Below, one piece after another: positions 58,137-64,000 of a stretch of DNA of 64,000 nt; position 1 is the first letter of the stretch; each line of letters begins with the position of its first letter. The notes under the pieces were generated by a model. It searched no databases, was not told the origin of the DNA, and saw only the letters and a list, made by a program, of their open reading frames with translations. Made by a program: the position numbers and the translations under genes. Origin of the DNA: Streptomyces broussonetiae (lineage in GTDB: Bacteria; Actinomycetota; Actinomycetes; Streptomycetales; Streptomycetaceae); contig NZ_CP047020.1 in NCBI RefSeq assembly GCF_009796285.1, positions 8,928,001 through 8,992,000 on the forward strand, given 5' to 3'.

Positions 58137-58656
58137 CGCGCCACAGTAGACAGCTCCCGCCCCTTGCGCCAGATCGTCATGTCCGCGGTCACGAAGCTCA
58201 CCCCGCTCGTCGGCAACGCGGTCGACTTCACCTGGATCACCAGCAGCGCGATGTCCCCGGAGGGGTTCTTGACGCAGATCTCGCTGCCGGCCGCCGCCGC
58301 GGCCGCCCAGCTGCCGTCGGCACCATGCGACGACCTGTGCCGGAGTGGGCCGCCGCGCCGGATCGGCGGCCAGACACCGGGCGATCAGCGGACGCAAGGG
58401 CTCGGGCAGCGGGGACGCCTCCCGAACCCGCCGAGCGGCCCTGATCTCCCGGCCGAAACGCCGCCGGAACGCCGGATCGTCCGCAGGCTGGGGCGGCACC
58501 ACCTTGATCTCCACCGGGCGGCCTGTGTGCGACAGATACTCCCGGCCCGGCCCGGCCCGTCCCGCCCGCGCCGAGCCGTGCGGCGAGGCGACAGCCGGCC
58601 ACCGTCGGCGGATCGTCCGCCTGCAGTGGCTGAAACACCTCAGTCGCCTTGTCCAT
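58133..58656 (-). pseudogene. Ser/Thr protein kinase relic, catalytic core deleted
   Basis: ATG 58656 begins DKATEVFQPLQADDPPTVAG and CRLAARLGAGG, the start of a Hanks-type kinase with its glycine loop. After a frameshift come VEIKVVPPQPADDPAFRRRF and GREIRAARRVREAS (the VAIK Lys region), then directly PLPEPLRPLIARCLAADPAR and RPTPAQVV from the end of the kinase domain: the HRD, DFG and APE parts are gone. A third frame reads GSEICVKNPSGDIALLVIQV and TADMTIWRKG to the stop at 58133-58135. About 175 codons remain of an expected 450 or more. Its end overlaps the phosphotransferase start. Confidence 0.8.
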
Positions 58657-58774
58657 CGCCGTATGTCCCCCTGATCGCCCGATGCGGCTGATCCCCCGAT
58701 CCGACGAATTGATCACCGGTCAGTTCACGGTGGCCGGATACGAGCCTTGGGGGAGTCGGGCATGGACACGGGAG

Positions 58775-58801
58775 TGTCACATCGCTGTGGGGAGATTCGT
58801 C
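58775..58801 (+). promoter_or_regulatory. ECF41-type promoter of the SnoaL-like gene
   Basis: TGTCACA (58775-58781), a 16-base spacer and CGTC (58798-58801), 37 bases before ATG 58839. It matches the known ECF41 consensus TGTCACA-N16-CGTC exactly, and the ECF41 sigma gene is 1.5 kb downstream. Confidence 0.85.
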
Positions 58802-58838
58802 GTGGTGTGGGGTGACCGACGGCTCGAGGAGGACTCGT

Positions 58839-59267
58839 ATGACAGCGGAACAGGAAGCGCGGAACAAGGCCGTGGTCGGTGTGTTCCACGAGGCCGTGAA
58901 CACCCGGGACGTTCAGGTCGTCTCGCAGACCGTCGACGATCTCGTCCAGCCCGACGTGCTGTTCCACGCGCCCGTGAGGACGGGCCGGACGGGGCCGCAG
59001 GCTCTCAAGGACATCTGGACGGTCCTCCTGAGCGCGTTCCCCGACCTGCACGTCGCCGTCGAGGACGTGATCGCCGAGGGGGACAAGGTCGTCGTCCGCA
59101 ACACGGTGACCGGGACCCACCAGGGCGACTACCGGGGACTGCCGCCGACCGGCCGGAAGGTCGCCTACCACGAGATCTTCGTCTTCCGCTGCGCGCACGG
59201 CCGGATCGTCGAGATCTGGGGAGTCGTGGACGTACTGACTCAGCTACGGCAACTCGGCGCGCACTGA
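58839..59267 (+). CDS. SnoaL-like / ester cyclase family protein
   Basis: A 142-residue NTF2-fold protein of the SnoaL-like group. Typical parts are NKAVVGVFHEAVNTRDVQVV, the core LKDIWTVLLSAFPDLHVAVE then DVIAEGDKVVVRNTVTGTHQ, and YHEIFVFRCAHGRIVEIWGV. Members are small isomerases, cyclases or binding proteins. GAGGAGG before ATG 58839 is strong. It is behind an exact ECF41 promoter, so it belongs to the regulon of the sigma factor encoded at 60311, which itself carries a SnoaL-like C-terminal domain. Substrate unknown. Confidence 0.9.
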   Translation: MTAEQEARNKAVVGVFHEAVNTRDVQVVSQTVDDLVQPDVLFHAPVRTGRTGPQALKDIWTVLLSAFPDLHVAVEDVIAEGDKVVVRNTVTGTHQGDYRGLPPTGRKVAYHEIFVFRCAHGRIVEIWGVVDVLTQLRQLGAH

Positions 59268-59312
59268 CGGCAGTTGTCCCGAATCTCTCATGCGGCCGCA
59301 CCGGCCCCGCGA

Positions 59313-59339
59313 TGTCACAAACGGCGGGGCTCTCTCGTC
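59313..59339 (+). promoter_or_regulatory. ECF41-type promoter of the epimerase-sigma operon
   Basis: TGTCACA (59313-59319), 16 bases, CGTC (59336-59339), 36 bases before ATG 59376. Same sequence and spacing as the element at 58775, implying autoregulation by the sigma factor encoded in this operon. Confidence 0.87.
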
Positions 59340-59375
59340 TAGGTCTAGGAATCGGACTTCGGGACCAGGGAGGTG

Positions 59376-60314
59376 ATGGCCGTGCGGGTGTTCGTGGCGG
59401 GCGGCGCCGGCATGGTGGGCCGGCGGCTGGTGCCGCAGCTCGTGGCCCGTGGCCACCAGGTGACGGCCACGACGACGAGCGAGGCCAAGCTCGCGATGTT
59501 GGCGCACCTGGGCGCGGACGGCGTCGTGATGGATGGACTCGACGCCATGTCCGTCAATGCAGCGGTGGCCGCCGCCCGGCCGGACGTGATCGTGCACCAG
59601 ATGACCGCGATCAGCCCGGCCCACTCCGGCAAACCCGACCCGAAGCACATGGACCGGTGGTTCCTGCCGACCACCAGGCTGCGCACCGAGGGGACGGACC
59701 ATCTGCTGGCCGCCGCCCGGGCGGGCGGTGTGCCGCACTTCGTCGCGCAGGGGTTCGCCCACTGGAACGGGAGCCGTGCCGGCGGCTGGGTGACGACCGA
59801 GGAGGACCCGCTGGACCTGCACGAGGGAACGGCGGCGCACAAGCTGTTGGCGGCGCTGCGCTACCTCGAGGAAGCGGTCGGCAGGGCCGACGGCGTGGTG
59901 CTGCGTTACGGCGGGTTCTACGGCCCCGGCGCCACCGACGACGCCCTCGCACTCGTCCGCAAGCGGCAGTTCCCGATCGTCGGGAACGGCACCGGCTACG
60001 GCTCGTGGGTGCATGTCGACGACGCGGCGAGCGCCACTGTGCTGGCCGTGGAGCAGAAGGCCCGGGGGGTGTTCAACATCGTCGACGACGAACCGGCCCC
60101 GGCGAGCGAGTGGTTGCCGCACCTGGCGCGGTGCGCGGGCGCGAAACCGCCGATGCGGTTGCCCAAGTGGCTGGTCCGGCTGCTGGCCGGAGAGGTCATG
60201 GTGACGATCATGACCGAGGGGCGCGGCTTCTCCAACGCCAAGGCCAAGCGGGAGCTTGGCTGGCAGCCGCGCTATCCGTCCTGGCGGCAGGGCTTCCAGG
60301 AGGGGCTGGCATGA
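59376..60314 (+). CDS. NAD-dependent epimerase/dehydratase family protein of the ECF41 operon
   Basis: A 312-residue extended SDR. The Rossmann start is VRVFVAGGAGMVGRRLVPQL (GxxGxxG), then TTTSEAKLAMLAHLGADGVV. VVLRYGGFYGPGATDDALAL and YGSWVHVDDAASATVLAVEQ are typical of the family, and the end KRELGWQPRYPSWRQGFQEG is usual. ATG 59376 was taken; GTG 59382 has a better-placed GGAGG. The stop overlaps the sigma gene start (ATGA). ECF41 sigma factors are known to be encoded beside such epimerases, oxidoreductases or carboxymuconolactone decarboxylases, and this fits. Confidence 0.92.
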   Translation: MAVRVFVAGGAGMVGRRLVPQLVARGHQVTATTTSEAKLAMLAHLGADGVVMDGLDAMSVNAAVAAARPDVIVHQMTAISPAHSGKPDPKHMDRWFLPTTRLRTEGTDHLLAAARAGGVPHFVAQGFAHWNGSRAGGWVTTEEDPLDLHEGTAAHKLLAALRYLEEAVGRADGVVLRYGGFYGPGATDDALALVRKRQFPIVGNGTGYGSWVHVDDAASATVLAVEQKARGVFNIVDDEPAPASEWLPHLARCAGAKPPMRLPKWLVRLLAGEVMVTIMTEGRGFSNAKAKRELGWQPRYPSWRQGFQEGLA

Positions 60315-61234
60315 ACCGCGTCGAGGAGTTCGAGACGCTGCGGCCACTGCTGTTCTCCATCGCCTACCGACTGCTGGGCAGCGTGAGCGAGGCCGAGGCC
60401 GCCGTACAGAGGACCTGGCTGCACTACGAGTTGTCTCCGGCCCGGGCCGGATCGGCCAGGGCGTTCCTGTCCGCCACGGTGACCCGGACGGCGATCGACG
60501 CGCTGCGCTCGGCCCGCGCCCGGCGAAAGACCTACGTCGGCCCCTGGTACCCCGAGCCCCTGCTCGCCGATCCCTATGAAAACCCCGAGCAGTCCGCGGA
60601 GTTGGCCGACTCACTGTCCATGGCCTCGCTGCTCCTGCTGGAGGGGCTCAGGCCCCTGGAACGGGCGGTCTTCGTGCTGCGGGAGGTGTTCGGCTTCGAC
60701 TTCCCGGAGATCGCCGAAGCGGTGGGCCGGCCCGAGGCCGCGTGCCGACAGCTCGTGTCACGGGCACGGCACCACATGGAGGCGGCCCGGCCCCGGTTCG
60801 AGGCCGACCGCAAGGAACGCGAGGAACTCGCCGAGCGCTTCTTCGACGTCCTGGAGAAGGGAGACCCGCACGCGCTTCGCGAACTGCTGGCCGCCGATGC
60901 GACGATGACGGCGGACACCGGCGGCAACGCCCCGCAGTGGGCCAGGGGCGTTTTCGGCGCCGAAAACGTAGCCCGGGTGCTCACGTCGGTGGTCCTGCCC
61001 TTCACCCGGATCGGCGGTGTCGTGGAACCCCATCAGGTGAACGGTCAGCCGGGCGCCATCTTCCGCGACCGGGACGGCAAGGTCATCAACACCTGGACAC
61101 TCGACATCCTCGAGGGCCGCATCCAGACGATCCGCACGGTCAGCAACCCCGACAAGCTCGGGCACATGGGCCCCGTGGCGGACGCCTGGGCGGTGCTGCG
61201 CGAGACGCACCAGGCACGCAGGGACGAGGACTGA
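60311..61234 (+). CDS. sigJ: ECF41-group RNA polymerase sigma factor (SigJ-like)
   Basis: A 307-residue sigma factor. Region 2 is EEFETLRPLLFSIAYRLLGS, then LSATVTRTAIDALRSARARR; the group's linker motif WLPEP appears as WYPEP. Region 4 is RPLERAVFVLREVFGFDFPE with AVGRPEAACRQLVSRARHHM. A SnoaL-like C-terminal domain of about 125 residues follows, with the group motif NPDKL (in SNPDKLGHM) near the end; the DGGGK motif is reduced to DTGGNAP. No anti-sigma gene is adjacent, as usual for ECF41, in which the C-terminal domain controls activity. ATG 60311 overlaps the upstream stop by four bases. Confidence 0.93.
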   Translation: MNRVEEFETLRPLLFSIAYRLLGSVSEAEAAVQRTWLHYELSPARAGSARAFLSATVTRTAIDALRSARARRKTYVGPWYPEPLLADPYENPEQSAELADSLSMASLLLLEGLRPLERAVFVLREVFGFDFPEIAEAVGRPEAACRQLVSRARHHMEAARPRFEADRKEREELAERFFDVLEKGDPHALRELLAADATMTADTGGNAPQWARGVFGAENVARVLTSVVLPFTRIGGVVEPHQVNGQPGAIFRDRDGKVINTWTLDILEGRIQTIRTVSNPDKLGHMGPVADAWAVLRETHQARRDED

Positions 61235-61302
61235 CCGCCGCAACCGCGACCAGTGATCAGCAACCCACCACCAAAACCCGTACGGGAACAGGGGATTCGC
61301 AA

Positions 61303-61884
61303 GTGATCAGGATCGGCATCATCATCGGCAGCACCCGCCCGGGCCGCAAGGGCGACCAGGTGGCCCAATGGGTTCGGGACCTGGCCGCCGAACACGCGGG
61401 CGACACAGTGGACTTCGAACTGGTAGACCTCGAGGACTTCGACCTGCCGCTGCTCGACGAGGCGGTCCCGGCGGCCCGGATGCCGGGCAAGCAGCCGCAC
61501 ACCCGACGCTGGGCCGAGCGGATCGGCTCGTACGACGCCTACATCTTCGTGACGCCCGAGTACAACACCGCCGCGCCCGCCTCCCTGACCAACGCCATCG
61601 ACTACCTGCACCGGGAGTGGGGCGGCAAGGCGGTCGCCTATGTCGGTTACGGCGTCCACGGCGCGGTCATGGCGGTGCACAAGCTGCGCGCGCAGGCGGG
61701 CGTGCTGAGGATGGCCGACATCGGTCCGCAGGTCGCGCTGACGCTGCGTGAGGACTTCGTGAACTTCACCGACTTCAAGCCGCTGGAACTGCGCGTGCCC
61801 GAGGTGCACCGGCTGGTCGACGAACTGCTGGCGTGGACCCAGGCCCTCGCCCCGCTGCGCGCGGCCTCCTCGGCCGCTCTCTGA
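61303..61884 (+). CDS. NADPH-dependent FMN reductase family protein
   Basis: A 193-residue flavodoxin-fold reductase. The FMN phosphate loop is IGIIIGSTRPGRKGDQVAQW (residues 4-23), FVTPEYNTAAPASLTNAIDY is the second flavin motif, and AVAYVGYGVHGAVMAVHKLR the third. It reduces FMN, quinones or azo compounds in the cytoplasm. GTG 61303 is the only sensible start; GGGGA lies eight bases upstream. It follows the sigma gene by 68 bases and may be in the same transcript; no third ECF41 element precedes it. A strong hairpin follows its stop. Confidence 0.92.
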   Translation: MIRIGIIIGSTRPGRKGDQVAQWVRDLAAEHAGDTVDFELVDLEDFDLPLLDEAVPAARMPGKQPHTRRWAERIGSYDAYIFVTPEYNTAAPASLTNAIDYLHREWGGKAVAYVGYGVHGAVMAVHKLRAQAGVLRMADIGPQVALTLREDFVNFTDFKPLELRVPEVHRLVDELLAWTQALAPLRAASSAAL

Positions 61885-61886
61885 CC

Positions 61887-61933
61887 GCGGCTGGTCCGCA
61901 CCCCGACGTCGGTCCGGGGTGCGGACCAGCCGC
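61887..61933. terminator. Perfect 18-bp stem terminator
   Basis: Left arm 61887-61904 and right arm 61916-61933 are exact complements, 11-base loop, two bases after the FMN reductase stop. It ends the ECF41 operon and would block entry from the minus strand. Confidence 0.85.
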
Positions 61934-61969
61934 CCGTACCACACCCCCTGTGCCGTGCGGAGGGACGTC

Positions 61970-62237
61970 GCTGAGCGCAGGCGACCGCGGCGACGCCGTC
62001 GATCTCGACGCGCACACCGTCGCGCACGAGTTGGGCGACGACCGTCGTCCGGGCGGGCACCAGCGGGCAGTCCGCGCAGAAGTCGCGGTACGCGCTGTTG
62101 AAGGCCGCGAAATCGCGCATGTCGCTCAGGTGGCAGGTGCACTTGACGATCAGGTCCTTCCGGCTGCCTGCAGCGACGACGACCGTGACGAGGTTGTGCA
62201 GAACCTGCCGGACCTGGGTGGCGAAATCGTCCGGTTG
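61970..62237 (-). pseudogene. RidA/Rid-family relic
   Basis: The minus strand reads DDFATQVRQVLHNLVTVVVA, KDLIVKCTCHLSDMRDFAAF, NSAYRDFCADCPLVPARTTV and VEIDGVAAVA, the central and C-terminal parts of a Rid-family enamine/imine deaminase. The first 45-50 residues, including the start, are missing or out of frame, and the expected stop after the last strand is absent. The active-site Arg is replaced at CPLVPARTTV only if alignment is right: ARTTV is retained. Not expected to be made as a normal protein. Confidence 0.65.
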
Positions 62238-62341
62238 GCGTGCAGTTCGCGCAGCATCTGTTCGGTTGTGGTCGACGGCATGAGGATCACCCTGTCACCG
62301 CCATGACCAGCTCTCCACCGGTTGTCCGGTGAGTCGAGGAA

Positions 62342-62800
62342 CTACAGCCACGCTCCGTCGCGCATGACGACTCTGCCGCGCAGCTCCGGCTCGCCGCGCC
62401 AGGCGCGTACCGTCTTGGGCGCCACGCGCACATACACGAAGGCACCCTCCTCGGCGCGGGGGTCCCACCCGAACTTCCGGGCGTACGCCCCTGCCGCCTC
62501 GGCCGGCACCTGCGGGGCGGGGAAGGGTTCGGCCTCGCCCTGGAGCAGCACCACGTCGAAGCTGTCCGGCAGGGCCAGGTGGACGCGTGGTTCGGCACGG
62601 ATGTTCCGCGCCGTCGCGGAGGCGGCGCCGGTGCACATCCACATCGCCCGCCCGTCCCACAGGAACCACAATGGCACCTGGTGCGGCCCGTGCTCGGGAT
62701 GAGCCGTCGACACCCACACGTCCCGCTCGGTGGCCAGGCGTCGCAGTGTGTCGCGCCTGCGCTCCGGCAGCTCACGGCTGACCAGGTCCTCGGTCCCCAT
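62342..62800 (-). CDS. Pyridoxamine 5'-phosphate oxidase-family protein
   Basis: A 152-residue flavin/F420-binding split-barrel protein. The start LRRLATERDVWVSTAHPEHG with PHQVPLWFLWDGRAMWMCTG is the cofactor-binding part; RNIRAEPRVHLALPDSFDVV and YVRVAPKTVRAWRGEPELRG follow. This size and pattern is typical of actinobacterial F420-dependent or FMN-dependent reductases of the PNPOx-like group; true pyridoxine phosphate oxidase is longer. ATG 62800 is well placed. It is a single-gene unit between relics of Rid and NPP1 genes. Confidence 0.9.
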   Translation of the reverse strand: MGTEDLVSRELPERRRDTLRRLATERDVWVSTAHPEHGPHQVPLWFLWDGRAMWMCTGAASATARNIRAEPRVHLALPDSFDVVLLQGEAEPFPAPQVPAEAAGAYARKFGWDPRAEEGAFVYVRVAPKTVRAWRGEPELRGRVVMRDGAWL

Positions 62801-62904
62801 GGGTTCGCACCCTAGTCAGCGGGCGGGCGCACGGCGGGCAGTGCAGCTCCCGACCCGCCGTACCGGCCCGCCGACGGCCGACGCCCGGGGCGGGCCGCCA
62901 GTGG

Positions 62905-63190
62905 AGGACGTCAGGCGTTCGGGTCGACACGTACTGGATCTCGTCGTTGTTGATCCACACCACGACGTGCTCCCAGTCGGTGGGTGTGGCCGATGGCCGG
63001 CGGACCGTAGGTCGCCTGGTCCTTCTCGAAGTAGCTGGCGTACATCACGGCGCACCCGCCGTTGTTGCACTTCTCGCGCGAGTAGGCGTTGGCGAGCTGG
63101 GCGTAGTCGTGGCAGTGGCCGTTGACGTCGCCGCCGAGCTTGAGGCCGGGGTTGACCGGAGCAGCCGCAGCCGGCGACGGCCCGCGGATT
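62905..63190 (-). pseudogene. NPP1 (necrosis-inducing protein family) relic with frameshift in the signature
   Basis: The minus strand codes VNPGLKLGGDVNGHCHDYAQ, LANAYSREKCNNGGCAVMYA and SYFEKDQATYGPPAIGHTH, then changes frame inside the family heptapeptide GHRHDWE (here GHTH then DWEHVVVW), continuing INNDEIQYVSTRTPDVLHWR. One extra base breaks the signature. The first part of the gene and the C-terminal half are missing. NPP1/NLP proteins are secreted and disrupt plant membranes; this copy is dead. Confidence 0.78.
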
Positions 63191-63329
63191 CCGTGGAGCC
63201 CGGACCGGGCGTGGGGGACAGGTGGGTTCGCACCTCAAACTCCTCTGGGAGTGGCAGCGCCGCGAACCCAGAGGTGTGGACCAACTTTCGGCAAGAGGTG
63301 AAGTGAGGAGACTGGGGCGGGAGTTGAAA

Positions 63330-63842
63330 CTGTTCCAGGCTCGTCGGCACGCCGAACACGCGCGGCGGGATCCGGCGCAGCGCCTCCAGATCGAGGGAGT
63401 ACGGCAGCACGCTGGACGCCACTGCCGCCACCGCCGCGACGCCCAGCACCTGGGGCAGGCGGGCAGCAGGTCGACCACCCGTCGCGATCCGGGTCAGTGC
63501 GATGACGAAGGGGCCGAGGGACTCGATCGTGGCCACGGCACCCAGCGGGATGCGCTCGAGGGCCTCGTAGCAGGCGAGATGGTGTCCCGCGAGCAGGGCT
63601 CCGGCGCCGGGCACCGTACCCCGGGACCCCCGCATCGAACCTGATGCCCGTCGGTGCGGGCGTCACGCCAGGCACAGCGGGACGCCCGCGATCAGCAGCC
63701 GCAGGATCACCACGCCGGCGGCACCGACCTGCGGATGGACCCGGGGGGCGAAGGCCGCGCCGAACCGGATGCCACGCACGGCGCCCAGCACCGGACCCGG
63801 CGCGGGTGTCTTCCTGACGACCCGTGCGTACGCCCGGCTCAT
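63330..63842 (-). pseudogene. EamA/RhtA-like transporter relic
   Basis: From ATG 63842 on the minus strand: RGIRFGAAFAPRVHPQVGAA then GVVILRLLIAGVPLCLA and a stop, matching the start of EamA-family exporters. In a second frame ALLAGHHLACYEALERIPLG and AVATIESLGPFVIAL continue, then after a large gap GVAAVAAVASSVLPYSLDLE and ALRRIPPRVFGVPTSLE. About 100 central residues (several membrane helices) and the last helix are missing. Not functional. Confidence 0.75.
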
Positions 63843-63893
63843 GCCGCCCCTGCTCAGTGCCTGCCCAAGTCCTGTTCTGCGAACCGCCGTTGC

Positions 63894-64000
63894 TTACTGC
63901 GCCGTGCGCAGCAGCAGCTTGCCCGTCGATGTGCGTCCGCCCATCAGCCGGTGCGCCTCGGCGGCGTCCGACAGCGCGAACTCCGCGGTGACGGGCAGGG
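63894..64000 (-). CDS. Zinc-type alcohol dehydrogenase / quinone oxidoreductase, C-terminal end only
   Basis: The gene enters from the right edge. The last 34 codons read LPVTAEFALSDAAEAHRLMG then GRTSTGKLLLRTAQ and a TAA stop at 63894-63896. This is the usual end of NADPH:quinone oxidoreductase-type MDR proteins (A-H-x-x-M-x-x-x-x-x-x-GKLLL). The rest lies outside the window. Confidence 0.85.
   Translation of the reverse strand, partial: LPVTAEFALSDAAEAHRLMGGRTSTGKLLLRTAQ

Noticed and set aside
1..64000. tRNA, rRNA, CRISPR arrays and replication origin
   Set aside because: Looked for cloverleaf-like T-arm sequences, regular direct repeats with spacers and DnaA-box clusters; none seen.

Overview
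The window is high-GC actinobacterial DNA, almost certainly a Streptomyces chromosome. The evidence is GC-rich third codon positions, many GTG starts, leaderless-type promoters (a TAnnnT hexamer 6-8 nt before the start codon), and family content such as ECF41 sigma, TioE, LmeA/DUF2993, DUF7019 and long-form ArgG. The mix of accessory enzymes, resistance-type genes, an insertion sequence and an unusually high number of decayed genes suggests a chromosome-arm or other accessory region rather than the conserved core.

Layout. 0-13 kb: a partial FdhF/YdeP-like molybdopterin oxidoreductase, a phytoene-dehydrogenase-like flavoprotein, remnants of a LacI regulator and a beta-galactosidase, an aldo/keto reductase with its MerR regulator, an SDR, a frameshifted isoprenylcysteine methyltransferase-like gene, a Lys/Ala-repeat protein, a hydrolase pseudogene, GNAT and PaiB genes, and a MerR-peroxiredoxin fusion behind a textbook MerR-type promoter. 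13-15.6 kb: a MetE-like protein and an LmeA-like protein. 15.8-21.3 kb: a compact class I lanthipeptide locus with a split dehydratase (elimination-domain gene, then glutamylation-domain gene), a 56-aa precursor overlapping the dehydratase gene, a hairpin attenuator, and a LanC cyclase. 21.6-36 kb: erythromycin-esterase family protein with divergent TioE regulator, a P-loop kinase, a TetR/epimerase pair with two operators, a GH97 relic beside a GH95 enzyme, a penicillin-binding protein under a 37-bp dyad, HIT and LLM relics, and argG under an ARG-box-like palindrome. 36-48 kb: methyltransferase, GlxA regulator and GAPDH, TauE-type exporter, desaturase, a hydroxyquinol-to-3-oxoadipate gene pair, and a two-component system divergent from an ABC exporter. 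48-57 kb: serine hydrolase, cysteine-free ribosomal protein L33 beside an L31 relic, polysaccharide deacetylase, cytosine permease, SatP-type transporter, a membrane protein and an IS3-family element. 57-64 kb: chloramphenicol phosphotransferase-like gene behind a wrecked Ser/Thr kinase, an ECF41 sigma regulon with two matching promoters, FMN reductase, and RidA, NPP1 and EamA relics, ending in a partial quinone oxidoreductase.

Two themes stand out. First, the lanthipeptide locus encodes a very hydrophobic, Cys-rich core with four consecutive Ser/Thr-to-Cys pairs and one extra Cys, made by a split LanB; no transporter or protease gene is visible. Second, about a dozen genes are reduced to frameshifted fragments, often with the catalytic core removed and both ends kept. 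They lie between intact genes, so this stretch appears to be eroding by small deletions while its regulatory DNA stays well preserved.
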